Shown here: positions 1 to 10,613 of the stretch, one piece after another | Position numbering within the stretch: position 1 is the first letter of the stretch | How the letters are laid out: the number at the start of each line of letters is the position of its first letter | Assembly: GCF_015832195.1 (NCBI RefSeq) | Contig: NC_052046.1 | Coordinates: 22,002,161-22,066,160, forward strand | From: Motacilla alba alba | Lineage: Eukaryota > Chordata > Aves > Passeriformes > Motacillidae | DNA length: 64,000 bases | Direction of reading: 5' to 3' | Translations under genes and position numbers: made by a program | The notes under the pieces: model-generated | What the model saw: only the letters and a program-made list of their open reading frames with translations | Told to the model about the DNA's origin: nothing | The model's database searches: none

Positions 1-2342
1 ATGAGCAGTAAAAATGCAAAATGCCTACCTTCTTTGCCTTGCATATACTCCCATTCCCAAAGGCAAGAACCATTGGTCAATAACCAGACAATGTATGAAA
101 ATCTGAAGAGTGATCCTGGTTTTGCTTCCCACCTGAGAACAGTTACTTTAATATCCAGGAAGGCCCAATATGGCATGATGAGAAGGGGCTAAATGCAGTG
201 TTCAAGCTGCTGTCTCACACAAGAGAGCTAACTGTAAAGCTGAAGGTTTTGTGCCCATTGTTTCTTGACGCTGTCTGGTAGCCAGTGATTGACTCCTGAC
301 TTCAAGCCTCTTTATTCTAGCGGTATTTTTAATATACTTGCGCTCTGATTCAGCATACTCTGAGGACCATACCTATAGTTTGTTCCTTACTGCACCTAAA
401 ATGTTCAAGATAATAATACATTGCATCTAGGAATGACTGCTGCCTTTTTAGTCTTGAAAATAAGATACATACTGATTATCCAGCTTGAAAAGCTGTTGGA
501 GCTAAATAATAAATGAATGGAGAATTTTGTTCACCCCCATGAAAAAAACCATCAAAACTACTGGACATGAGAGCATTACAAAGGGATAAGCTGCTCATCA
601 GTCTGTCCAGCTGCCCCCAGTTACCGAAGTGTTCACAACAGGTTTCAAACCACAAACTCCAACTATAATTATATGGAGGTGTCAGCTTGACCCAGACTTG
701 ATGTTTTGCTGCCCTGTTTGCAACTCCTCAACTAAAAAACTCAACCTCAAGATTTGTCAGATATTGAGAGCAATATATAGACAGAAAGACACCATTAAAG
801 TGTCAAATTTTCCTTGGCATTAGCAAAATTCAGTGGCAGGGTTAGGATAGAGCAGAGAAGAAAAGCGAAGAAGATCAGGAACAGTGTGCATTTCCATAGA
901 GAATAATTCTGCTTCTTAGTAAACCCACAAGGAAAGAAAACACTCAGAAAAACCCCTCAAATTTATTTAGCAAACAGCTGTTAAGTTGGCAAAATAACTG
1001 TTAAAAAAAAAAAAAAAAAAAAAAAAACCACCAAAGATAAAAGGTGCCAAGTACAAGTCATGCTCTGCACAAATGCTTTGCTCCACAGATTTAATGGAAC
1101 AAGAAATTAAGGAAACAACAAAGCATTGGGTAAATGCCTCAGTCAAGACAGTTATAGCAGCCGTTACTCATCAACTCTCTTTTAATAAAAATGGCAATAG
1201 CCTCCTAATAACCTCTGCAAGGGGTTATGGTTAAGTGACCTCTGCAGATCAGAATAGCTTTTGTTTGTGCAAATCCACAAATTCACACATATGCAAAATC
1301 ACAGTTGGTGGAAAATTTATTTTTATTTTCTAGACATTTTCCACTGCACTAGACTTTGACATTTTTGAAAGGAGGGACCACATCCTGTTCACACCATACA
1401 GAGCTTGACACTTTCAGTGTGACTGAGGCACCTCAGCCAAGTTAGAGGCCAGACAAGGCAGCACACACAGAAGGGGACAAACAACAACACTGTTCTGATG
1501 ACAAAGGTCCACACTGAGCATCATGACCTCCTGAAAGTGCTGCTCTTAGCCAGCATCACTCTTTAGGGAGTATCCGGGAAAGAACAGAGTACTAGGACAG
1601 AACAACCATATCTAGTGTCTAATGGACCTTCAGAAGATGAATGGGTCCATCTTGAGGAATCCCTGGACCATCTCTGAGGCATTTACTCATTTCTATTTCT
1701 GCATGAACAGCATAGTCAGGTTACTTCAATGGGGCTGCTCCATTTTTATATATAAAGCTACAGAATCCAAATAATGCTGCTTGCATCGGGTGGGCTGGAC
1801 TCCCAGCCAAAATGTGAGCATGAGGGTTTCTTTCCTGTGACTTTTGAAGGTCATATGTCATACACATTGCAGAGTCCTGGTTTCAAAAATGTGTGGTAGG
1901 ATAAAGTTGATTATAGTATTCTGGGACTGCTCTAGTAAAAACAATTAAAAAGAAGGAACATCACTAGTTAAGGCTCTTGTGTTGTGTGTAGCAGTACCTC
2001 TGAGAGGATGTCCTCTCTGCCATTCATTTTCGACTATCCTCCAGAACAGTCACTGATTACAAATGTTTTTCAAGTGAAGCAACAGGTATGACAAGGTGGC
2101 AGTTCTTAAACACAAAACCACCCTTACTTGAGGACACCAAAGATCCTGCTCCATTCTAGTTAGACTCAGCAGACATTTGCTTCCCAGCTGCAGCTGAAAG
2201 CCCCATTTCTGTGGCATCCTCCAAACAGGAAGCTGCCCAGGGTCTCCCAGCTTTCCCTGGTGTCCCCACATGGACATGCAGCAGTGACAGAATGACATTT
2301 TTATAACTCAGTCTTTCATTTATAATCTCTTTGATGGATGCC
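1..2342. other. Unique non-coding sequence, no gene recognised
   Basis: No open reading frame here exceeds about 82 codons, and none shows a recognisable domain. The stretch is AT-rich single-copy-looking DNA. Its only clear structure is a poly(A) tract near position 1003. The last five bases (ATGCC, 2338-2342) are the left copy of the target-site duplication of the LTR that follows. It could contain introns or regulatory DNA of a gene outside the window, but nothing in the sequence shows this. Confidence 0.6.
1003..1027. repeat. Poly(A) tract, 25 A
   Basis: An uninterrupted run of 25 A residues preceded by CTGTT and followed by CCACCAAAG. CR1 elements do not end in poly(A), and no retrocopy body is visible upstream, so I read it as a simple mononucleotide repeat. 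Its length is likely to vary between individuals. Confidence 0.9.
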
Positions 2343-3052
2343 TGTCCTAGTTTAGGGCAAATTTGGGAGAAAACCTGCAAAAGGAGGCCCCTCCAGAAAG
2401 CAAACCCACACAGCCCCTCCCTCCAACCGGTTCAGGAAGGATTCCTCAGAGAGAAGTGGAAAGAACCTGTTTATTTAACAGGCACAGCACCCCCCAGCAC
2501 ACAGAATGAACAATACCAGATGATAACACTCCTTCACCACTCTGAAAAGGATGACAAATTCAGAAAGTCTCTCTTGGGGGGTGGTTGCTCTGTTGTCAGT
2601 CCCTCCGGTGCTGGAGATGGCTGCTGCAAGCCACGAGGTGCAAGCTCTCGGTGTTTCCAGGTCCCAGTCCAGAGCAGGTTCAAGTAGTTCCAAAAAGGGA
2701 AGGGGAAAAAAGAAGGAAAATAAAAAAGGGAAAAAAACAGTCCAGAGGAAAAAAAAATTTGGACTGCTTAGCTAAACTAACTAATGAGCAGAAGCAAAAG
2801 CAAAAGCAAGAGCGAAGCAGGAGCAAGCAGAAGCCAGAGCAAGAGCAAAGCAAAAAGCCCAGCAAAAAGCAAAAGCCGCACTATGTACTCCCTGTCTCCG
2901 TGTCCCGCCAGCCGTGGGGGAGCAGGCTGATAACAAAACCCAAAACAAAACATTCACTCTTCAGAGCCAGTCTTGAAGGCACAGAACATAATTTCCAGCA
3001 TAAACAGAACACACAAATGGGGATACAAGCATCATAACGTCACCCTAGGACA
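2343..3052 (-). mobile_element. Solo LTR of an endogenous retrovirus (ERVL-like)
   Basis: This 710-bp element begins TGTCCTAG and ends CTAGGACA, a perfect 8-bp terminal inverted repeat with the canonical TG...CA ends. It is flanked by the 5-bp duplication ATGCC (2338-2342 and 3053-3057). There is no internal gag/pol sequence, so it is a solo LTR left by recombination. I assign the minus strand because an AATAAA polyadenylation signal lies at 2470-2475 in that orientation, followed by a U5-like tail. The 5-bp duplication fits ERVL-type (class III) elements better than ERVK (usually 6 bp). The sequence matches my memory of a high-copy songbird LTR; the family name is not certain. Several overlapping ORFs inside it, up to 150 codons, come from a purine-rich low-complexity stretch and are not genes. 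Confidence 0.88.
2690..2880. repeat. Purine-rich low-complexity tract inside the LTR
   Basis: From about 2690 to 2760 the plus strand is almost pure A/G. After a short break comes a degenerate hexamer-like array of GCAAAA, GCAAGA and GCAGAA units (about 2787-2878). Read on the plus strand it gives an artificial Lys/Gln/Ser-rich peptide. On the minus strand, the LTR's own orientation, it is a pyrimidine-rich GCTTTT array within the LTR body. Confidence 0.8.
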
Positions 3053-5274
3053 ATGCCCCTGTCATGGAGTTACCCAGGTAGGAGATACATCAGGTGTAGC
3101 TGAACTGCTACACTGCTGTGCTGAAGAAGTCCTTCTGCACCAACTGAAGTACAGTGTGAGTATGGATACTTCTAGCCTAAAATGTGTGGGGTCAGATGAT
3201 TTTCACTGATGTTTAAACCACCACCCTTGATGCTGAGGAAAACATAGTTCGTTTTTGTGGCTCAGCTGACGCACATGCCTTTGTTCCCCCCAAGGAGCAA
3301 GATCTGTGTCTGAATCCTGATTGGGCAGATCACAACCTCAAACTGTCTAAATCTCTGAGATGATGTTTTATTGATTTCCTCTGGTGCAGCTGTACAGCTG
3401 GAGGGAAGCAACAGTGCTCTGTGCAGTTGGTTGCACAAGAGCTCTGAGTGATGGCACTGTTGCCTCCTCACAGCCCCTGTGGTTTTGTGTTTACGCTTGA
3501 CACATAACACATACGAGGTCTGTGGGCCAGCATCAAATTTTCTTTAAGACACCTTGCAGGACAGAGCTATGGGTGCAAGCATCGATGCTGCTCTTGCAAA
3601 TTTCTCAGTCTTGTCCTGAGCTTGAAGAGCTGCGCTCCCGTTTCTGACCCTCATTATACCAGATAGCAGGTTAATGATTCTTCAGAATTTTCTCCACGAT
3701 CCCTTCAGATGCAACATGCGCATTGCTACACACAGTAGACTTCCTTATGAGCCTTTTCAGGAATTGTGCTTGTCCCTTCTGAACATCTGGTCAGGAGAGT
3801 CATTGGAAACTTCCCAGATGTTCAGGCCCTGGAAGCACTGGACACGCACCTGTATCATTAGGATAAACATTGTCTGTAATCTCAAGTCTCATTTTTACCT
3901 CCAATAGTTCAGTTCAACTAATCTGGTCCCAGGATGAAATTTTGAGTACTTATATCACTTTTTGATCCAATGCCAGTTCCCTATTTGTCATGTCTTCTTC
4001 AAAGCAACCAGCTGAGGTCTTTTTCCTGATGATACCTTCCTTCACTGATCTTCCACACGAACTAAGCCCTTCAAGCTCTGCTTTCTCTCAGTCCAGGAGA
4101 AAATTCAGTGTCCCAGAAAGTGGTTCTATTGGTCTCTAGTTATTCAGGTATTCTGTAGCATTTCCATCTCCCCAGTTACAAAATTTCATTGAAACACCAA
4201 CAACTAGAGATGTGCTTATTACAGCCATAGCTTTCAAGCATCCAATGGCTCCTCCATGAGACATCTACATGAAACACCAGACCACAGGGTAACCAAAACT
4301 GATCCTATCTTAACAAGTACTTCATAGGGAATAGACCCAATGCAGCTGCCTCCTTTCAGGTAGACATCCTCTGGGATTCTTGTTCCCAGCTATGCAGGAG
4401 ACATCAGGTGCAAGACCTGTGTATTGCACAACAGGCTTGGAGATCATCAAGGTCCCAGCTCCCGGACAGCTGTGTGGTGGATTGTGGTGCTCCTACTGTG
4501 TAGCTGGTACCTCTGTGGGGGCACTGCCTTGGGGAAACAGCTCTGGTCTTTGTGTACCCTGCTTTGACAATAGAAAGTGAGCTGCCTGTGCTACTTCTGC
4601 ATCACTTCTTGTCCCTGGCCACAGAACAGTTGTCCAGAATGACAGCAAAAAGACAATTATACAGGAGGAGTCTAGCAGCAGCAGGACCTGTTCCGTGATG
4701 CCATAGGCAAGTGACCACTAGGTCATTTCAGAAAAAGGTATTTGCTCAGTGGGATGCTTTTGGTCTCTTGGATCATGCAGTGGAAGGCCAAAGTTTTTTC
4801 CCCTTCTGTAGAGCAAATACACAACGGGCAAGAGATGAGAAACAATGTACAGAAAGTTGTAGGGTTTTGTAAGCATCTTGAGATAATAAATGTGTGACTT
4901 TCTCTTCATCTTTAAAGAGTGGAGCACTTTATGGCATCTAAGTTTGATCCACAGCTTTGGACACAAGAATATATAAACTAGACAGAATTTAAATGTAATA
5001 AATTTATATAAGAAAATGAGAATCCAAATTCCCTGACTCACATCATCAATCTGTAGTAATGTATACATATAAGGTGAAACCAACATCTTAAATGTTCTTC
5101 TCTGTTTTCAGCTACCTGCTGGACTTCAAGATCTTCTACTTCTACATGTGCAAGGTGCTCATTAAAAGATAGTCAGGATTATAAAATTTAAAAAGGACCT
5201 CCAAGAAATTCTGACAGTAAAAGTGCATGCTTCTAATTTAAAAAAAAATCCCCAAAAACAAAAAAACACCCCAT

Positions 5275-5291
5275 AACAACAACAACAACAA
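5275..5291. repeat. Short (AAC)n microsatellite
   Basis: About five to six AAC units follow an A-rich low-complexity stretch that starts near 5240. It is a simple repeat with no associated element visible. Confidence 0.8.
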
Positions 5292-6319
5292 AACAGCTGA
5301 TAAGACTGACTAAAATAGCAAAGGGCATGTGCTGATGTGACTTACTACCAGAAGCATTTCTTTCACAAGGCAAAGGCTTGGTTTGTGTAAGTTTACATAT
5401 TTAAAGTCTTTTATATCAAGTTCTATATGGGAGTTGTCTCATTATTTACTGTAAGAAAACATCAGAGACTTGAAGAGTAAGCCACAAACTGCTATTTTTG
5501 AAATTCTTGTGGTGTATTTATTGCCCACTCGACCTTTTCTTGAGGTACTCTTGACCTTAGGTCTATGCACTCATTAGTCCTGGAGTCTAATGTCAATCTC
5601 CCCATGTCTATAATTCTGTCTATACTCCCTTGGAGTCTTAGAAGTTTTTCAAGACTATACTTTTTTTTGAAGAAAAGTACATAACTTCTGCCTTGAATTT
5701 CAGCTGGGAATGGCGTTCAAAATAATACATGGATTTTGTGATACTTCTGTAAATACATGCATCCTATACATACATGTACAATATACATGACATGAGTCTA
5801 CTGACAGCAAAATTTTCTGCTGCTGGCTAACGCACTTTGTGTTGGAAGAAAGAGAAAGTAAGATCTATAATTTTTAATTTGTAAATAGACAGGTTTGGGT
5901 AAGCCAGGGAAGAGCTGTGGTCTCCAAGATCAGCATTCACCTGTGGGGTGAATATTTCAAGGCCTCCCAGTTTAAATCCCATTAATTCTTCTGACTGCCT
6001 CATGCTAATCACTCAATTGGAGGCTTTCACAGAAAAGCAACAAGATTGTTCTTTGTGTAGACACCATTTTGTTGGTTCCAGCTACATGATTTGAAGGGCT
6101 CATTACAAAGGAAGAATCTCTTAAGAGCTGTCTTTCTCTCGGTCGTTGTCAATAGCATGCATACACCACAGATCATTCTGCTCAAATCTTCATCAGCCGC
6201 TCACAGACTTGGGATAGAAATTAAACAGCTCTGTTGCAGCTGATGACTCTATCATCTCAAACAACTGTTTACAATTTCCAGACTGCTGGAAGACACAATA
6301 TTTTGGGCCACAAACTTCA

Positions 6320-6359
6320 CAAGAAAATATAAACTAGACTACAAGTTTATATTTTCTTG
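6320..6359. repeat. Perfect 16-bp inverted repeat, 8-nt loop
   Basis: The left arm CAAGAAAATATAAACT (6320-6335) is exactly complementary to the right arm AGTTTATATTTTCTTG (6344-6359), with loop AGACTACA. The 9-mer GACTACAAG occurs in the loop/right arm and again immediately after the right arm, which suggests a local templated copying event. The hairpin is too short for a normal pre-miRNA. Confidence 0.95.
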
Positions 6360-6570
6360 ACTACAAGACTAGTCAAGCTCTGCAATGACAGGGGCTAGAT
6401 TAGAGAAAGCCCAAGTACCAGCAGTGGTGCCACTGTTGCCATCTTGATGAAAGCAAACTTTCAAATTGTTACCTAGAAGTGGTGACTTGGTAAAGAAGAT
6501 GTAATGCAGAGATTTCTCTCCTTGTCTCTTAAAAAAGAAAGTGGAAAGCCTAGTTATATATGTAAAGGTA

Positions 6571-6630
6571 GAAGAGGGTCATGCACGAACATAAGGAAGA
6601 AGAGGGTCATGCACGAACATAAGGAAGAAG
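6571..6630. repeat. 28-bp tandem duplication (2.1 copies)
   Basis: The unit starts GAAGAGGGTCATGCACGAAC and is 28 bp long. It occurs at 6571-6598 and again at 6599-6626 with no mismatch, followed by a further GAAG. Identity between copies implies a recent slippage event. It lies inside a short plus-strand ORF that I do not regard as a gene. Confidence 0.95.
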
Positions 6631-7178
6631 CTGCAGGTGAACTATGCACGTGTGTGTCTGCTGTGCAAAGCTCCCGCGTGTGGCTCAGTTACAAAGGAGT
6701 TTTGGTCTTCCCATGGTTGTCTACATTTTAATGAGGAACCTCTCTCTATAGAAGGAAGAAGTGAGAGATCATCTGTTTGCTACTCCTTAATCATTCTTTG
6801 GGAAATTATAGAAGAACAGTTCTTTGGAGAATAGGGAACGTTTCTTTTGAACGACATCTTTTCCATACATAAATATTCAGAAGCAATTTGAGATGTAAAA
6901 GCAACAAGTGCAAATGAGTTCACTACACGAAATGTCACAGAGGATTGCAGTGGTGACTCCATCCCAGTTACAAGTAGGTCATTACAACTGCTCTTATCAC
7001 AGGACTGAACCTGATGGGGACCTGAATTACTGTCCTTACAAGAGACAGGGGATGGAACGTGTGTGTGCAGATGAGGCCATGCAAAAGTCAGAGATGACAT
7101 GCACTATAATTGATGTTATATTCAGCAAAACACATATAGTGAAACCTTAAGATAATTTCAGCTTTTTGGTTTTTGCTC

Positions 7179-7194
7179 TTTTTTTTTTTTTTTT
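7179..7194. repeat. Poly(T) tract, 16 T
   Basis: An uninterrupted T run within a T-rich stretch that starts near 7160. No retrocopy body is recognisable on either side. Confidence 0.9.
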
Positions 7195-8306
7195 GTGAAA
7201 CTAAGTGAAAAAACCCAAGAAAATTAACTAGATTTACAGGTCATACTGTGCTATTACAAACTACAGAAGACTCTTTGGCTGTACCTGTTGATGGATCTAA
7301 CTGCCATTCTCTGGGAAGTGGTTTGATCGTATCAAAGTTAAAACTTCCCTGGCACATCCTTTGTCCTGTCATGAGACTCAGGTGTGCACATAGTCATGAG
7401 GTTGCTTTAGATGCTGACTCATACAACCATTTTTTGAAGAAGAAAACCCTTCTGCAAGCATGAAGTCATATCAGCCTCAATCCAGAACAATAATTCATCT
7501 TCCAAGAAAAATGACCTAAATTTGCAGTTAAGCTTCCGCATGCAGCATTCCCTCAGAATGCCAATACCTGTATCAATTGTTATTCTTCATAATTTGATGA
7601 TGATTCCATGACAAGACAATATCTGTGTATGAATTACAAAACAGTATTATGATGAACAGGTGTATGAGGAACCTGACAAGAATCAGCCATATGCATGGTC
7701 TTTACTACTTTGTCAGTGATAATTGCATTTTGAGACACATCAATAAGTAGATTTTTAATCCGTTTATCACTATACCCCAAAAATTTTGTAATTCAAGTGT
7801 TTTAAATCAAATTGTCATGGAGGATGCCTTGCAGATGAGAGTTGTTGTATCAATACAGTTACCAGTCAACCAGATCCACTGTCATATCAAACAAGATCAT
7901 TCCCTTTCTTTGATGACCTGAATTTCATGAAAATATAAGTTATGTGAACTTTTACAATTCATAACTTGTTAGTTCCAAATGAAGTAATAAAAAATGAAGT
8001 AAGAAAATATTCTGTTCTGATAAGGTCAAAAATTAGTCCAAGCTATTAATTTTCATTTTTCTAAATATACATGTTTCATTCAACATTTCATCTAAACATA
8101 TCAGAGTATAATTTTTGCATTGAAAACATTTACCTTGATCTTTTTGACCAGCCATGAAAACAAAGCTCTTACTACTAAAAATTTTCTAACAATTATGTAA
8201 TCAGTATTGTCAATTGCCTTCTGAGCCATTCCTAAGAGGCTGATAGAACACAAGCTAGTACACTGGTATGTCAGGAAGCAAAAAGGTGATTGCCCCTAGA
8301 GAAAAG

Positions 8307-8310
<4 letters not shown>

Positions 8311-8346
<36 letters not shown>
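8311..8346. repeat. (AT)18 microsatellite
   Basis: Eighteen uninterrupted AT units, extended imperfectly to about 8356. It is self-complementary and therefore able to extrude as a cruciform. Length polymorphism is expected. Confidence 0.97.
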
Positions 8347-8355
<9 letters not shown>

Positions 8356-8543
8356 ATTGAAACTGATGCAAGTGTACTATTTCCATGTTAATAAATACAC
8401 CTCAAGCTACATTGACTGAAACAGCACTTTAGCATTTTACAGGTCAAAATTAAATTTCAGTTTAAACCCAACAGTCAACAACAAGGGGCTCTTAGTCCAT
8501 GCACATATTCCCTGGTACAAGGGTAGCCAAATCAGGTGGTTCT

Positions 8544-8616
8544 GATTGAGCAGGGAGGTTGAACCAGATGACCTGCTGTGGTCCCTTCAAACCTTAGCCA
8601 TTCTGTGATTCTGTGG
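8544..8616 (+). mobile_element. CR1 LINE 3' end, severely 5'-truncated
   Basis: The sequence GCAGGGAGGTTGAACCAGAT, then a GTCCCTTC block, and the terminal ATTCTGTGATTCTGTG match the 3' end of avian CR1 elements in the plus orientation. Only about 70 bp is recognisable, the usual outcome of incomplete target-primed reverse transcription. The 5' boundary is approximate. Confidence 0.9.
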
Positions 8617-9921
8617 TTCACTGATAGGGCACAGTTTGGTTATCTACCACCTTGCAGTTTTTGCCTGGAGCTAATGAAGTGCACTGACACTTCATCATAA
8701 AAAAACAGGGAGAGTGTATATACTCCCCACCTCCCAGAGCATCAAGGGAGAGAGCCCTCAAATGCTGTCTGAGGCTAGGCAGAGGTTTGCTGCCCACTCC
8801 ATCTGGATGCGTCTGAGAGTTCCCAGCTGACAGGGCTGCAGGGACAGTCTACAGCTGGCCACCCAGGAAGCCCCATTATACTGAGCTATTTAAGGCTTCT
8901 TCATTTAGCAAAACCTTTGTAGCCGGTTTTGTAGAAAAGCCAGGCTGGCAATGTTTCTTACAGTCACCATAGACTGTGCAGGGCTCTATTCTGATTAGTT
9001 TCTCATAGCTTTGGATTTCATGTCTGTACTAAATAAAATTTGCTGATTTTGAAATAGTTGGAATTGTTGACTTACATAAGGGAATATTCATTGCCATACA
9101 TCCCTGATGATGAATAACCAGACTGCTGGCCTCAAAGGAGATGGATACAGCAGCACAAATATTGTTTCTATTAACACTGGCTTCAGATTTCCAGTTGATT
9201 TTCTTTTCCTTCAGAAAACACTGATCAGATAAGACAAAACAGCCAATAAAGAAATTATTTGGTCATTGGTTTTTTTATCGTTTTCAGTGGAAAACTAGTG
9301 ATGCCTTTTATGCACTAATTCCATATGACTTATGTTGTGTTATGTTTTTGCCTAAAAGTTAAGCAAAAAAAGAAACTAACCAAGATGTCTTGGCCTAATC
9401 AAAACAAGATACAGGGCCCTTTTCCAAATAATATATTTAATGTAAAGGCACTCTTACCACTTCCAAAATTAAGATGCAAAGTACTTAATTTCATAGTAAA
9501 TGACAACCTTTTGAATTTTGATGTTGAGCAAGGACAAAAGGTAGGACTAAGATGCTGAAACTTTTTCTCATGTAGATTTTCTTTTCTGGATTGAAAATGA
9601 AATGCAACAAGCTGTAATGCAACCACAAATATTTTGCCAAGAAGATTAACAGGGCTTTCCCAGTACTAGAGAAAGTTAGGGACAATGGGTCATGGGTACA
9701 AAAGAGCTACTTAAAACAGCTTGTTTTACTATCTAGATGACAGAGATTGCAATGGGGAAAATAATTTCTTTTCCTGTAAAACAAAATTCTTGAGGAACAA
9801 GAACTGCCTCTCAGCACAGAGAGAGAATATTCATTATAGTGATGTACTAGGGTTTTATTCCCAACATTACTGACTGGGACGTGCCTCAACTTGCCTGGCC
9901 CTGCGTCTGAACCAACAGTGG
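8617..9921. other. Unique non-coding sequence, no gene recognised
   Basis: No domain-bearing ORF is present; the longest is 77 codons. There are no clear repeats. The last bases before the next element carry the left copy (CAAC, 9922-9925) of a possible LTR target duplication. Confidence 0.6.
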
Positions 9922-9925
9922 CAAC

Positions 9926-10475
9926 TGAGGTGTCTTACCTCCGAGACACTAGTGGCTAGCTGGATGCTGGATGTTGTGGCAGGGCAGGAGAGGACAAGTC
10001 CAGGCATGCCAGAGCCTCTTGCAGGGGATCCACTCCTCAGGTTCTCACTGACGGGGGGGCTTTAAGGCGATGGTGAAGGAAGGAGTCGGTTCTGATAGAG
10101 GGTTTCGATTCAGAGATTTTATTCTGGGCCATGTGGCCCTGTGAATCTGGCAGCAGCCCCAACAGACCCCAACCGTGTGGTCTGCTTGCCCTTTTATCTG
10201 GGGGAGAGGGGGAGGGGGATGGAGAGGAAACCCACCAACCAGGTACAAGGTGCGCAGGTCTCAGGTGAAAGGGACACCTGGATGGGCCAATGGCCCCCGG
10301 AGGTGGAAGGCATCTTTTGAACTCTGCCAATCACTCAACGCCCTTCTGGAATGCCAGAACTGACAGACAGCACTCATCAGGGGTCAGGGTGGGAGGAAAG
10401 GAGAGGTGATTAGTACTTTTGGAAGGACCATGACAACTGAGGCAGGCTATGACATCACACTACAACAGTGATGCA
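9926..10475 (-). mobile_element. Probable solo LTR of an endogenous retrovirus
   Basis: About 550 bp with LTR architecture on the minus strand. A TATA-like GATAAAAG lies at 10191-10198. About 70 bp downstream is an AATAAA polyadenylation signal (10118-10123), followed by a U5-like segment ending in CA at 9926-9927. The proposed ends are TG at 9926 on the plus strand and CA at 10474-10475, flanked by the 4-bp repeat CAAC (9922-9925 and 10476-10479). A 4-bp duplication would fit a gammaretrovirus-like (class I) element. The terminal inverted repeat is weak, so the 10475 end is less certain than the core. No internal retroviral genes are present. Several ORFs here, up to 97 codons, are composition effects. 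Confidence 0.6.
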
Positions 10476-10593
10476 CAACCATCACAGGGGAACAGGAATA
10501 CTTTAGAGTTCTGTGTAAAGTGGACCAGTGATCTCATGCTGGCCTAGTTTCTTCTTGTCCACTAAAGCATTAAAACACCTCCTTTTAATCTCT

Positions 10594-10613
10594 TTGTTGT
10601 TGTTGTTGTTGTT
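10594..10613. repeat. (TTG)n microsatellite, about 6-7 units
   Basis: Six uninterrupted TTG units followed by a T run. Simple sequence repeat. Confidence 0.9.

Larger units (their letters stand above)
3058..8543. other. Unique non-coding sequence, no gene recognised
   Basis: No ORF exceeds 122 codons (minus strand, 4718-5086), and that ORF has no domain I recognise. Contents worth naming are a possible terminal exon near 5112, a perfect inverted repeat at 6320, a 28-bp tandem duplication at 6571, a T run at 7179 and an AT microsatellite at 8311. Everything else reads as AT-rich unique DNA. Confidence 0.6.

Noticed and set aside
2585..3037. 150-codon plus-strand ORF rich in Lys/Gln
   Set aside because: It lies wholly within the solo LTR and is produced by the purine-rich low-complexity array.
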